From Desulfobulbaceae bacterium UBA2213 (GTDB lineage: Bacteria > Desulfobacterota > Desulfobulbia > Desulfobulbales > Desulfocapsaceae): 10,247 nucleotides of DNA. The position numbers and the translations under genes are program-made. The DNA is taken from positions 1-10,247 of the forward strand of contig DCUN01000150.1 of the NCBI GenBank assembly GCA_002327225.1, in the 5' to 3' direction. The notes under the pieces are model-generated. The model did no database searches. It was not told the DNA's origin and saw only the letters and a program-made list of their open reading frames with translations. The first letter of the stretch is position 1; every line of letters starts with the position of its first letter. This document shows positions 1 through 5,546 of the stretch, in pieces.

Positions 1-65
1 ATCTCGGTGGACAGATAGCTGTAGAGCAGCAGGGGCAATGGGGGCAGATGGGGGAAACGATTCAT
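1..65 (-). CDS. N-terminal fragment of a possible LptF/LptG-type LPS export permease (partial)
   Basis: Reading the minus strand from an ATG at 65 gives 21 codons open to the left edge, starting MNRFPHLPP and continuing LPLLLYSYLSTE. A short polar and proline-rich start followed by a hydrophobic stretch with an LYSYLxxE pattern resembles the beginning of LptF/YjgP-family permeases, which move LPS from the inner membrane to the periplasmic bridge. An in-frame stop lies just upstream of the ATG. No clear ribosome binding site is visible. An LPS role would fit the Kdo transferase at the other end of the window. The fragment is too short for a firm family call; it could be another membrane protein. 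Confidence 0.4.
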   Translation of the reverse strand, partial: MNRFPHLPPLPLLLYSYLSTE

Positions 66-385
66 TGCTTGAGAAATAAAGGTTTAATGTTTGACAAAAT
101 AGTTTGGTTGTAGATTCCTGGTGCTTGCGCGAAAAATCTGTCTGGTATCTTAACACTTAAACCCTGAAACGTGAAACTTAAAAGTTTCCGCCTTGCCTCT
201 CAGGCGCTCGGAGTTCCCATGCGCCGGATGGGAACCAGGTTAAATATAACTGTCAATGCTGAAAAATTACCGTTTTTTTTATCTTGGCAGATTCAACTTC
301 GAAGTGCAACTCCCAGTGACGATGCAGTATAGCGCCTTTTCCCTTTATCTCGTAGTTGCCTGCATCCCTGTTTCATTCTGACCAC
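66..385. other. Non-coding region with three consecutive small hairpins
   Basis: No credible gene is seen here. Between 173 and 235 three inverted repeats follow each other: GAAACTT (173-179) with AAGTTTC (182-188); CGCCT (189-193) with AGGCG (202-206); and GTTCCCAT (213-220) with ATGGGAAC (228-235, 7-base loop). None is followed at once by a T-tract, although eight Ts occur at 273-280. A 10-base palindrome, ACTTCGAAGT, lies at 296-305. The stretch could hold the 5' region of the leftward gene, a small structured RNA, or remnants of repeats. No function can be assigned from sequence alone. Confidence 0.5.
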
Positions 386-414
386 TTGACTTCCCTTATC
401 TTCTAACGTACAGT
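386..414 (+). promoter_or_regulatory. Probable sigma-70 promoter of the toxin-antitoxin operon
   Basis: TTGACT at 386-391 matches the -35 consensus in five of six bases. TACAGT at 409-414 is a four-of-six -10 box after a 17-base spacer. It lies 34 bases upstream of the antitoxin start. The -10 box overlaps the first half of the operator-like repeat at 407-425, the arrangement expected for an autorepressed toxin-antitoxin promoter. Confidence 0.55.
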
Positions 415-425
415 GTTTCTGTACA
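407..425. promoter_or_regulatory. Probable YefM-type operator (paired GTACA repeats)
   Basis: CGTACA (407-412) and TGTACA (420-425) lie 13 bases apart centre to centre, about one helical turn, and together form the inverted repeat GTACAG-TGTTT-CTGTAC. The E. coli yefM-yoeB operator is known to consist of paired repeats with a TGTACA core bound by YefM and the YefM-YoeB complex. The same core in the same place, upstream of a YefM/YoeB-type pair and over the -10 box, makes autorepression likely. Binding itself is inferred. Confidence 0.6.
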
Positions 426-434
426 TTATCTTTC

Positions 435-442
435 AAGGGAGG
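435..442 (+). promoter_or_regulatory. Strong ribosome binding site of the antitoxin gene
   Basis: AAGGGAGG sits 6 bases before the ATG at 449 and directly abuts an in-frame ATG at 443. The spacing therefore selects 449 as the start and rules out both 443 and the further upstream ATG at 413, which lies inside the promoter and operator region. Confidence 0.7.
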
Positions 443-448
443 ATGCCA

Positions 449-727
449 ATGTCAATTCAAACTACCTATACCGATGCCCGCGCTCGATTTGCCGGCCTTT
501 GCGATGCCGCAACAACAGGCAGGGAGGTCATCATTATTCGTCGGCGTGGTGCTGAAGACGTCGCGCTTATTGCTGCTGATGAGCTTGCAAGCCTTCAGGA
601 GACCGCCCACCTTCTACGCTCCCCTAAAAATGCCAGGCGGCTTTTTTCCGCCCTTGAGCGGGCATTGCAACGGTCAGAAAAGCCTGAATCCTTGAAAAGC
701 CTCCAGGATGAAATGGGGCTTGTGTGA
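449..727 (+). CDS. yefM: YefM/Phd-family antitoxin of a type II toxin-antitoxin system
   Basis: A 92-residue protein beginning MSIQTTYTDAR, with start set by the AAGGGAGG ribosome binding site. The N-terminal half has the Phd/YefM DNA-binding pattern: an ST..DAR..F...C..A opening, then a strand like EVIIIRRRGAEDVALIAADELASL. It is followed by ETAHLLRSPKNARRL, very close to the ETAYLLRSPANARRL of E. coli YefM. The charged C-terminal tail (about residues 60-92) would be the flexible part that wraps and neutralises the toxin. It is the first gene of the operon and its stop overlaps the toxin's GTG start, so translation is probably coupled. Autorepression through the upstream GTACA repeats is likely. 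Family assignment is firm; activity is untested. Confidence 0.9.
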   Translation: MSIQTTYTDARARFAGLCDAATTGREVIIIRRRGAEDVALIAADELASLQETAHLLRSPKNARRLFSALERALQRSEKPESLKSLQDEMGLV

Positions 728-1014
728 AAAAAAAGGTATCGGAACAAGGAAAAAACTCCCGAGATGCTGTATTTCACCCTGAATTCAGGGAGGATCTCCA
801 CCATTGGGTGGACACAGATCGAAAGATTGCGTTGCGAGCCTTGGCTCTTGTCGAGGCTGTTTTGCGCGACCCCTTTCAAGGTATCGGCAAGCCGGAACCC
901 CTGAAATATCTGGCACCCGGCACCTGGTCACGACGATTGACTCAGGAGCACAGAGTTGTTTATCTTGTTACCGATGACCGGATTGATTTTCTCCAGGCAC
1001 GCTACCATTACTAG
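724..1014 (+). CDS. yoeB: YoeB/Txe-family toxin (ribosome-dependent mRNA endonuclease)
   Basis: A 96-residue protein read from a GTG that overlaps the antitoxin stop (GTGA). YoeB toxins bind the ribosomal A site and cleave mRNA during translation. The C-terminal part carries the family signature: GIGKPEPLK, then WSRRLTQEHRVVYLVTDD and a RYHY end. The catalytic residues known in E. coli YoeB (Glu46, Arg65, His83, Tyr84) map to E58, R77, H95 and Y96, so the enzyme looks intact. The protein has about 12 extra N-terminal residues (MKKKVSEQGKNS) compared with E. coli YoeB. They begin with a run of eight As (727-734) and may mean that translation starts or slips differently. The stop codon lies in the base of the hairpin at 1013-1071. 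Confidence 0.88.
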   Translation: MKKKVSEQGKNSRDAVFHPEFREDLHHWVDTDRKIALRALALVEAVLRDPFQGIGKPEPLKYLAPGTWSRRLTQEHRVVYLVTDDRIDFLQARYHY

Positions 1015-1071
1015 TGCCTTACAGCTCATTTTCTTGTTTTTTTCACAAGAAAATGAGCTGCGAAAGGCACT
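1013..1071. repeat. Long two-part hairpin overlapping the toxin stop codon
   Basis: An inner perfect 16-base stem, CAGCTCATTTTCTTGT (1022-1037) with its complement at 1045-1060, surrounds a 7-base loop of TTTTTTC. An outer 8-base stem, AGTGCCTT (1013-1020) with AAGGCACT (1064-1071), is separated by a 1x3 internal loop. The outer arm begins with the last two bases of the toxin's TAG. It may end or stabilise the toxin-antitoxin transcript, but no T-tract follows the stem on either strand; the Ts are in the loop. It could equally be a small hairpin-type mobile repeat. The region from 1072 to 1142 holds nothing else firm, only a TATAAG at 1097-1102 that might be a -10 box for uvrB. Confidence 0.7.
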
Positions 1072-1142
1072 TATCCCGTTCATTGGGGTTAGTCACTATA
1101 AGTCTTTGGCTTAACAACCCCCTCCTGTTTTCCCATCTGATC

Positions 1143-3212
1143 ATGGATAACCCCTTCCAACTCGTCACCGCCTTTTCTCCCGCAGGCGATCAGCCGCAGG
1201 CCATCGAGACCCTGGTGCGCGGTCTGGAAAGCGGTGCCCGCAGCCAGTTGCTGCTGGGGGTTACCGGCTCGGGCAAGACCTTCACCATGGCCGCTGTGGT
1301 GGCCGAGGTACAGCGGCCTACTCTGGTCATTGCCCCCAACAAGACCCTGGCTGCCCAGTTGTTTGCCGAGTTCAAGGAGCTTTTTCCTCATAACGCCGTG
1401 GAATATTTTGTCTCGTATTACGATTATTACCAGCCTGAGGCCTATATCCCCACCTCCGACACCTTTATCGAGAAAGATTCCGCCATCAATGACGCCATTG
1501 ACATGATGCGTCACTCCGCCACCCGTTCCCTGCTCACCCGCAGGGATGTGCTGATCGTGGCCTCGGTCTCCTGTATCTATGGCCTGGGCTCGCCGGAAGA
1601 ATACAAGAATATGCATCTCTTCCTGCGCCGGGATGAGGAATACGCCATGGAACAGGTGCAGCGCCGTCTGGTCTTCATGCTCTATGAACGCAATGATATC
1701 TCTTTTCATCGCGGTACCTTCCGGGTGCGGGGCGATGTCATTGATATCTTTCCGGTGCATGAGGAAGAGATTTCAATTCGAATCGAGTTTTTTGGCGATA
1801 CGGTTGAGGCCATCTCCGTCATTGACCCCCTGCGCGGCGTGGTGCTGCAGCGCCTTGACGACTACACGGTCTTTCCGGCCAGCCATTTTGTTACCTCGCG
1901 CGACCGCTTGCAGATTGCCACGGCCGCCATCAAGGAAGAACTGAAAGAGCGGCTGGCCTGGTATCAAAAGGAAAATCGCCTCGTTGAGTTGCAACGCCTT
2001 GAACAGCGTACCCTGTTTGATCTGGAGATGATCCAGGAGCTGGGGTATTGCAGCGGCATTGAGAATTACAGTCGCCATCTGACCGGCAAGGAGCCAGGCG
2101 CGGCCCCGCCCAACCTCATCGATTATTTCCCGGAGGATTTCCTGCTCTTTCTTGATGAGTCCCATATCGGTGTGCCGCAGCTCAACGGCATGTATAATGG
2201 CGACCGCTCGCGGAAAATGACCTTGGTGGATTATGGCTTTCGTCTGCCCTCGGCCCTTGATAACCGTCCCCTGCGCTTTGAGGAGTTTAATGCCCGCACC
2301 AATCAGGTGATCTATGTATCAGCGACCCCAGGGCCCTATGAAATCGAGCAGGTGCAAGGACGGATTGTCGAGCAGATCATCCGTCCCACCGGCCTGCTTG
2401 ATCCCCGGATCGAGGTGCGACCGGCTACAAGCCAGGTAGATGATCTTCTGGAAGAGATCCGCTTGAGAACGCCAGCCATGGATGGCTCAGTGTCGCGGGC
2501 GCCAGGGATGGCCCAAGAGCGACCGCAGCGCAATGAGGCGGTGCTGGTGACCACCCTGACCAAGCGCATGGCTGAAGATCTGACTGACTATTACGAGAAG
2601 CTGGGGGTCAAGGTGCGCTATCTTCATTCCGATATCAAGACGCTGCAACGGGTGGAGCTGATCCGCGATCTCAGAAACGGCGACTATAATGTCCTGGTGG
2701 GGATCAACCTTTTGCGCGAGGGGCTTGATATCCCCGAGGTGTCGCTGGTGGCGGTTCTCGATGCCGACAAGGAGGGGTTCCTTCGTTCTGAACGCTCCCT
2801 GACCCAGACCTGCGGCCGGGCGGCCAGAAATTCAGAGGGCATGGTCATCCTCTACGCCGATACCATAACCGGTTCCATGCAGCGCACTATGGATGAAACC
2901 TTGCGGCGGCGGAAGATTCAGGAGCACTATAACAGTGAGCATGGAATAACGCCTACCACCATATGTTCACGGGTCAAGGATGGTTTGCAGCAGCATCTGG
3001 AGAAGAGCGGTTATCAGGCCGGCTATCAGGCAGATCTTCTGCAGGCAGCTGAAGAGCTTCCTGTTTATACCACTATCCGTGATCTGGAAAAAGAGATTAA
3101 GAAGCTGGAGAAAGAGATGCAGGCCGCTGCCGGTGAGCTTGCCTTTGAACAGGCGGCCGCCCTGCGTGATCGGATTAAGGCCCTGCGTAAACTGGAGATT
3201 GAGATAGGATGA
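1143..3212 (+). CDS. uvrB: UvrB, excinuclease ABC subunit B
   Basis: A 689-residue protein. UvrB receives damaged DNA from UvrA, verifies the lesion with its helicase-like core and recruits UvrC for incision. Visible features are the Walker A motif GVTGSGKT (39-46), the beta-hairpin region with FVSYYDYYQPEAY, FRVRGDVIDIFP, a DESH box, YVSATPG, helicase motifs LVTTLTKRMAEDLT and GINLLREGLDIPEVSLV, and the C-terminal UVR motif (LEKEM...LAFEQAAALRDRIKAL) that contacts UvrC. The ATG at 1143 gives the family-typical start MDNPFQLVTAFSPAGDQPQAI. The frame is open further upstream to 1014, but that part runs through the hairpin. No Shine-Dalgarno sequence precedes the start. About 20 residues (roughly 443-463) are inserted relative to E. 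coli UvrB. The gene overlaps the next one by ATGA. No LexA box was recognised. Confidence 0.97.
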   Translation: MDNPFQLVTAFSPAGDQPQAIETLVRGLESGARSQLLLGVTGSGKTFTMAAVVAEVQRPTLVIAPNKTLAAQLFAEFKELFPHNAVEYFVSYYDYYQPEAYIPTSDTFIEKDSAINDAIDMMRHSATRSLLTRRDVLIVASVSCIYGLGSPEEYKNMHLFLRRDEEYAMEQVQRRLVFMLYERNDISFHRGTFRVRGDVIDIFPVHEEEISIRIEFFGDTVEAISVIDPLRGVVLQRLDDYTVFPASHFVTSRDRLQIATAAIKEELKERLAWYQKENRLVELQRLEQRTLFDLEMIQELGYCSGIENYSRHLTGKEPGAAPPNLIDYFPEDFLLFLDESHIGVPQLNGMYNGDRSRKMTLVDYGFRLPSALDNRPLRFEEFNARTNQVIYVSATPGPYEIEQVQGRIVEQIIRPTGLLDPRIEVRPATSQVDDLLEEIRLRTPAMDGSVSRAPGMAQERPQRNEAVLVTTLTKRMAEDLTDYYEKLGVKVRYLHSDIKTLQRVELIRDLRNGDYNVLVGINLLREGLDIPEVSLVAVLDADKEGFLRSERSLTQTCGRAARNSEGMVILYADTITGSMQRTMDETLRRRKIQEHYNSEHGITPTTICSRVKDGLQQHLEKSGYQAGYQADLLQAAEELPVYTTIRDLEKEIKKLEKEMQAAAGELAFEQAAALRDRIKALRKLEIEIG
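2471..2514. repeat. Paired palindromic insertion inside uvrB
   Basis: Two adjacent palindromes occur in the segment coding for the extra residues of UvrB: AGCCAT-GG-ATGGCT (2474-2487) and GCCA-GGGA-TGGC (2501-2512). Both share a CCA-GG-TGG core. The insertion keeps the reading frame and adds a stretch rich in Ala, Pro, Gly, Met and Arg between the helix ending EEIRLR and the strand NEAVLVTTL. The layout resembles short dispersed palindromic repeats that can settle inside coding sequence. Membership in a dispersed family here is inferred, since only one copy is in the window. Confidence 0.55.
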
Positions 3213-3874
3213 AAGACGGATTCTGGTACAAGGTGTCGCTGCAGGTGATCCCGTTTGTCTTTGTCTGGCTGACCAGGATATGGTTTTCTACCTGCAGGGT
3301 TGTGACCCATGGCCAAGAATATCGCCGACAGGTTGAGGCCGGCCCGGTAGTTGGGTCATTCTGGCATTATACGATTTTCTATCTTTTTTATCATGTCCGT
3401 GCCGATACAGTTGTGGCCATGGTGAGTGCCAGTCGGGATGGTGAGTATATCAGCCGGGTGGCCAAGAAGCTTGGGCACGCAACGGTGCGTGGTTCTCGGG
3501 GGAAGGGAGGCGGGACAGCAGTCAAAAACCTGATTCGGGCACTGCGTGCCGGCAGCCACGTCGCTCTCGTTGCCGACGGCTCTCAGGGCCCGGCCCGAGA
3601 GGCGCAGGCAGGATCTATTGTCCTGGCCTCGCATACGGGTGCGCCCGTCCTTCCCATGCTCTGGTCATGTAATCGCTATAAACGCTTCGGCTCCTGGGAC
3701 GGCACAGCCCTGCCGCTGCCCTTTTCCAGGATTGATTTTTTCTATGGTGAACCCCTTTTTGTGCCGCCTGACCTGAAGAATGAACAACTGGAAGAATATC
3801 GACTGGAACTTGAAAAAAGGTTGAATGAACTTTATACAAAGGCTTGGGCCTTTCAGGGCAAGGTGGAGCATTGA
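3209..3874 (+). CDS. DUF374-family lysophospholipid acyltransferase-like protein
   Basis: A 221-residue protein with a hydrophobic N-terminal segment (about residues 9-27), so probably attached to the inner membrane. It has the conserved pattern of the DUF374 branch of the glycerolipid acyltransferase superfamily: a FWHYTIF block around H53, SASRDGEYIS (73-82), RGSRGKGG (94-101) and DGSQGPA (123-129), then GAPVLPM. The canonical HxxxxD pair of PlsC-type enzymes is not present in its usual form, as is common in DUF374 proteins. The family is often found near lipid A and LPS genes, so transfer of an acyl chain to a lipid A or phospholipid precursor is plausible, but the substrate is unknown. 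The start ATG overlaps the uvrB stop (ATGA), indicating translational coupling. Length is normal for the family. Confidence 0.8.
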   Translation: MKDGFWYKVSLQVIPFVFVWLTRIWFSTCRVVTHGQEYRRQVEAGPVVGSFWHYTIFYLFYHVRADTVVAMVSASRDGEYISRVAKKLGHATVRGSRGKGGGTAVKNLIRALRAGSHVALVADGSQGPAREAQAGSIVLASHTGAPVLPMLWSCNRYKRFGSWDGTALPLPFSRIDFFYGEPLFVPPDLKNEQLEEYRLELEKRLNELYTKAWAFQGKVEH

Positions 3875-3925
3875 ACGCTTTCTGGTTTTGTGTATTGAGG
3901 AAGAGGCTCTTGCAAAATGACCACG

Positions 3926-3955
3926 CTGTCATTCCCGAGTTCTTTAATCGGGAAT
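3926..3955. repeat. Intergenic TCATTCCCG...CGGGAAT hairpin repeat
   Basis: ATTCCCGA (3931-3938) and TCGGGAAT (3948-3955) form a perfect 8-base stem with a 9-base loop, preceded by CTGTC. This looks like a widespread type of short intergenic repeat in proteobacterial genomes. The 12-base string CTGTCATTCCCG recurs 49 bases downstream at 3975-3986. Confidence 0.6.
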
Positions 3956-3974
3956 CCATTGATGCACAGTAAGC

Positions 3975-4004
3975 CTGTCATTCCCGCTTGCTCGTGGATG
4001 ACAG
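3975..4004. repeat. Second, diverged copy of the CTGTCATTCCCG repeat
   Basis: It begins with the same 12 bases, CTGTCATTCCCG, as the copy at 3926. Its outer ends CTGTCAT (3975-3981) and ATGACAG (3998-4004) form a 7-base inverted repeat around 16 bases. It is probably a degenerate relative of the first copy. Confidence 0.5.
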
Positions 4005-4009
4005 ATGGT

Positions 4010-4028
4010 GAACGTAATACGTTCTTTT
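4010..4028 (+). terminator. Weak terminator-like palindrome after the uvrB-DUF374 genes
   Basis: GAACGTA-A-TACGTTC (4010-4024) is a near-perfect palindrome that can fold as a 6-base stem with a 3-base loop, followed by TTTT (4025-4028). It lies 136 bases after the acyltransferase stop. The stem is short and AT-rich, so termination would be weak at best. Confidence 0.25.
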
Positions 4029-4055
4029 GTAAGATTGTTGGAAGGTATGAAAGGT

Positions 4056-4102
4056 ATCTGCTATCTGGTTTTCTCGCGCCGCCTGGAAAAAAGATAGCAG
4101 AT
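4056..4102. repeat. Stem-loop with 11-base arms upstream of the cobB-like gene
   Basis: ATCTGCTATCT (4056-4066) and AGATAGCAGAT (4092-4102) are perfect complements. Inside them TTTTC (4069-4073) and GAAAA (4086-4090) extend the stem, leaving a GC-rich loop TCGCGCCGCCTG. It ends 26 bases before the ATG at 4129 and leaves the start region unpaired. No T-tract follows. It could be a leader structure or a small repeat element. It lacks the features of a cobalamin riboswitch. Confidence 0.6.
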
Positions 4103-4128
4103 CTTGTTAAACGTGAGACGTGGAAAAA

Positions 4129-5523
4129 ATGATACAGACAAAAGGAATTGTCATAGCCGGACTGGCCGGTGGATCGGGCAAGAGCGTGGTCTCAGTCGGC
4201 CTGACTGCGGCCCTGGCCCGAGCCGGTAAGAGAGTGGTGCCTTTTAAAAAGGGACCGGATTATATTGACGCCGGCTGGTTGAAGCTGGCGGCCGGCTCCA
4301 GGTGCTATAACCTTGATCCCTATCTGATGGATGAAGAGGTGATCCGGCACTCATTTCTGACTCATTCCGCCGGGGCTGACCGGGTGATTGTCGAGGGCAA
4401 CCGGGGTTTGTATGACGGCGTCAACGCCGAAGGGGGCTATTCCACGGCGGAGCTGGCGCTGGCGCTGAAGATGCCTGTCCTGCTGGTGGTCAACTGCACC
4501 AAGACCACGCGGACGGTGGCGGCCATGGTTCTGGGCTGTCAGAAGCTCGACGAACGGGTTGATATCCGGGGGGTGGTGCTGAACCAGATCGGCACCGAAC
4601 GCCATCGATCCATTGTCACCCAGGCGGTCGAAACATATACCGGCCTGCCGGTGCTGGGTTCTGTTCCCCGGATGTCCCGTGATATCTTTCCCATGCGCCA
4701 TTTGGGGGTCACACCCCATCAGGAATATGAGGACAGCGGTGCGGCCATGGACTTTCTGGCGGCAACCATGAAAGAGCATCTTGACCTGGAGCGGATTGAG
4801 GCAATCATGGCCCCGGTGGGCCGATCCTTGTCTGCAGGACAGGATAGGCCGCAGCCGGCGTCTTCACGTCTGCGGATCGGGGTCCTGATGGATGCCGCCT
4901 TCCAGTTTTACTATTCTGAAAACCTCGAGGCCCTCGAACGGCTGGGGGCGCAACTGGTCATGGTCAATGCCTTGACGGCCGATGCCCTGCCGGCGCTTGA
5001 CGGCCTGTACATCGGCGGCGGTTTTCCGGAAACCAGTGCCAGGGAGCTGGCCGCCAACAAGGGATTCCGGGAGTCGGTGAAGCAGGCTGCAGAGGCAGGA
5101 ATGCCCATCTATGCCGAATGTGGAGGGCTGATCTATCTGGGAGAATCGATCGTTCTCGATAATCAGGAGTATCCGCTGGCCGGGGTCTTTCCCATTCGTT
5201 TCGGGATGTCCAAAAGGCCTCAGGCCCATGGCTATTCAGTATTTGAAGTGGACGGGGCAAATCCATTTTATGCGCAGGGAACCGAGGTCAAGGGGCATGA
5301 ATTCCGTTATTCCATCATCCTCGACTGGCAGGGTAGAGCAGAAGAGCTGGCCTTGAAGATGACGCGCGGCCAGGGGTTCATGTCGGGTCGTGACGGTCTG
5401 ACCATGAAGAATGTCCTGGCCTTGTACACCCATATCCATGCCGATGGCACCCCGGAATGGGCAGAGGGCTTTATAGCCAGATGCCGACAGCAGAAGCAGG
5501 AGGGGAGTCGGGGTCAATCTTGA
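4129..5523 (+). CDS. CobB/CbiA-family glutamine-dependent a,c-diamide synthase (cobyrinate or siroheme amidase)
   Basis: A 464-residue protein with two domains. The N-terminal ATP-binding domain has a P-loop GLAGGSGKS (11-19) and the FKKGPDYIDAGW block. The C-terminal class I glutamine amidotransferase domain has IGGGFPE, the nucleophile C331 in YAECGGLIYLG, GHEFRYS, and the histidines H435 and H437 in YTHIH. Such enzymes amidate the a and c acetate side chains of cobyrinate in cobalamin synthesis. A close relative, DsrN, is thought to amidate siroheme for dissimilatory sulfite reductase. No cobalamin or dsr gene lies nearby, so the two cannot be separated here. A GTG at 4120 would add three residues (MEK); I prefer the ATG at 4129. 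The ribosome binding site is weak (GTGGA). The gene converges with the lipoprotein gene, 23 bases between stops. Confidence 0.85.
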   Translation: MIQTKGIVIAGLAGGSGKSVVSVGLTAALARAGKRVVPFKKGPDYIDAGWLKLAAGSRCYNLDPYLMDEEVIRHSFLTHSAGADRVIVEGNRGLYDGVNAEGGYSTAELALALKMPVLLVVNCTKTTRTVAAMVLGCQKLDERVDIRGVVLNQIGTERHRSIVTQAVETYTGLPVLGSVPRMSRDIFPMRHLGVTPHQEYEDSGAAMDFLAATMKEHLDLERIEAIMAPVGRSLSAGQDRPQPASSRLRIGVLMDAAFQFYYSENLEALERLGAQLVMVNALTADALPALDGLYIGGGFPETSARELAANKGFRESVKQAAEAGMPIYAECGGLIYLGESIVLDNQEYPLAGVFPIRFGMSKRPQAHGYSVFEVDGANPFYAQGTEVKGHEFRYSIILDWQGRAEELALKMTRGQGFMSGRDGLTMKNVLALYTHIHADGTPEWAEGFIARCRQQKQEGSRGQS

Positions 5524-5546
5524 TCCATCCCTCGCCGGCACCTGCT

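Noticed and set aside
155..180. Possible dispersed repeat shared with 4105-4126 (TTAAAC...ACGTGaAA patterns)
   Set aside because: The similarity is short and imperfect (TTAAACCCTGAAACGTGAAA against TTAAACGTGAGACGTGGAAA), which two AT-rich stretches could share by chance.
1013..1071. Integron attC site at the hairpin after the toxin gene
   Set aside because: The expected RYYYAAC and GTTRRRY ends are absent and no integrase is in the window.
1089..1760. A long minus-strand ORF opposite the start of uvrB
   Set aside because: It is the antisense shadow of a strongly conserved uvrB region and has no recognisable motif of its own.
3875..4128. Cobalamin riboswitch upstream of the cobB-like gene
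   Set aside because: The spacer is full of inverted repeats but I could not find the conserved B12-box or the long multi-arm layout.
3917..4132. A 71-codon plus-strand ORF between the acyltransferase and cobB-like genes
   Set aside because: It runs straight through the CTGTCATTCCCG repeats and the stem-loop, has no ribosome binding site, and its composition looks like translated repeats rather than a protein.
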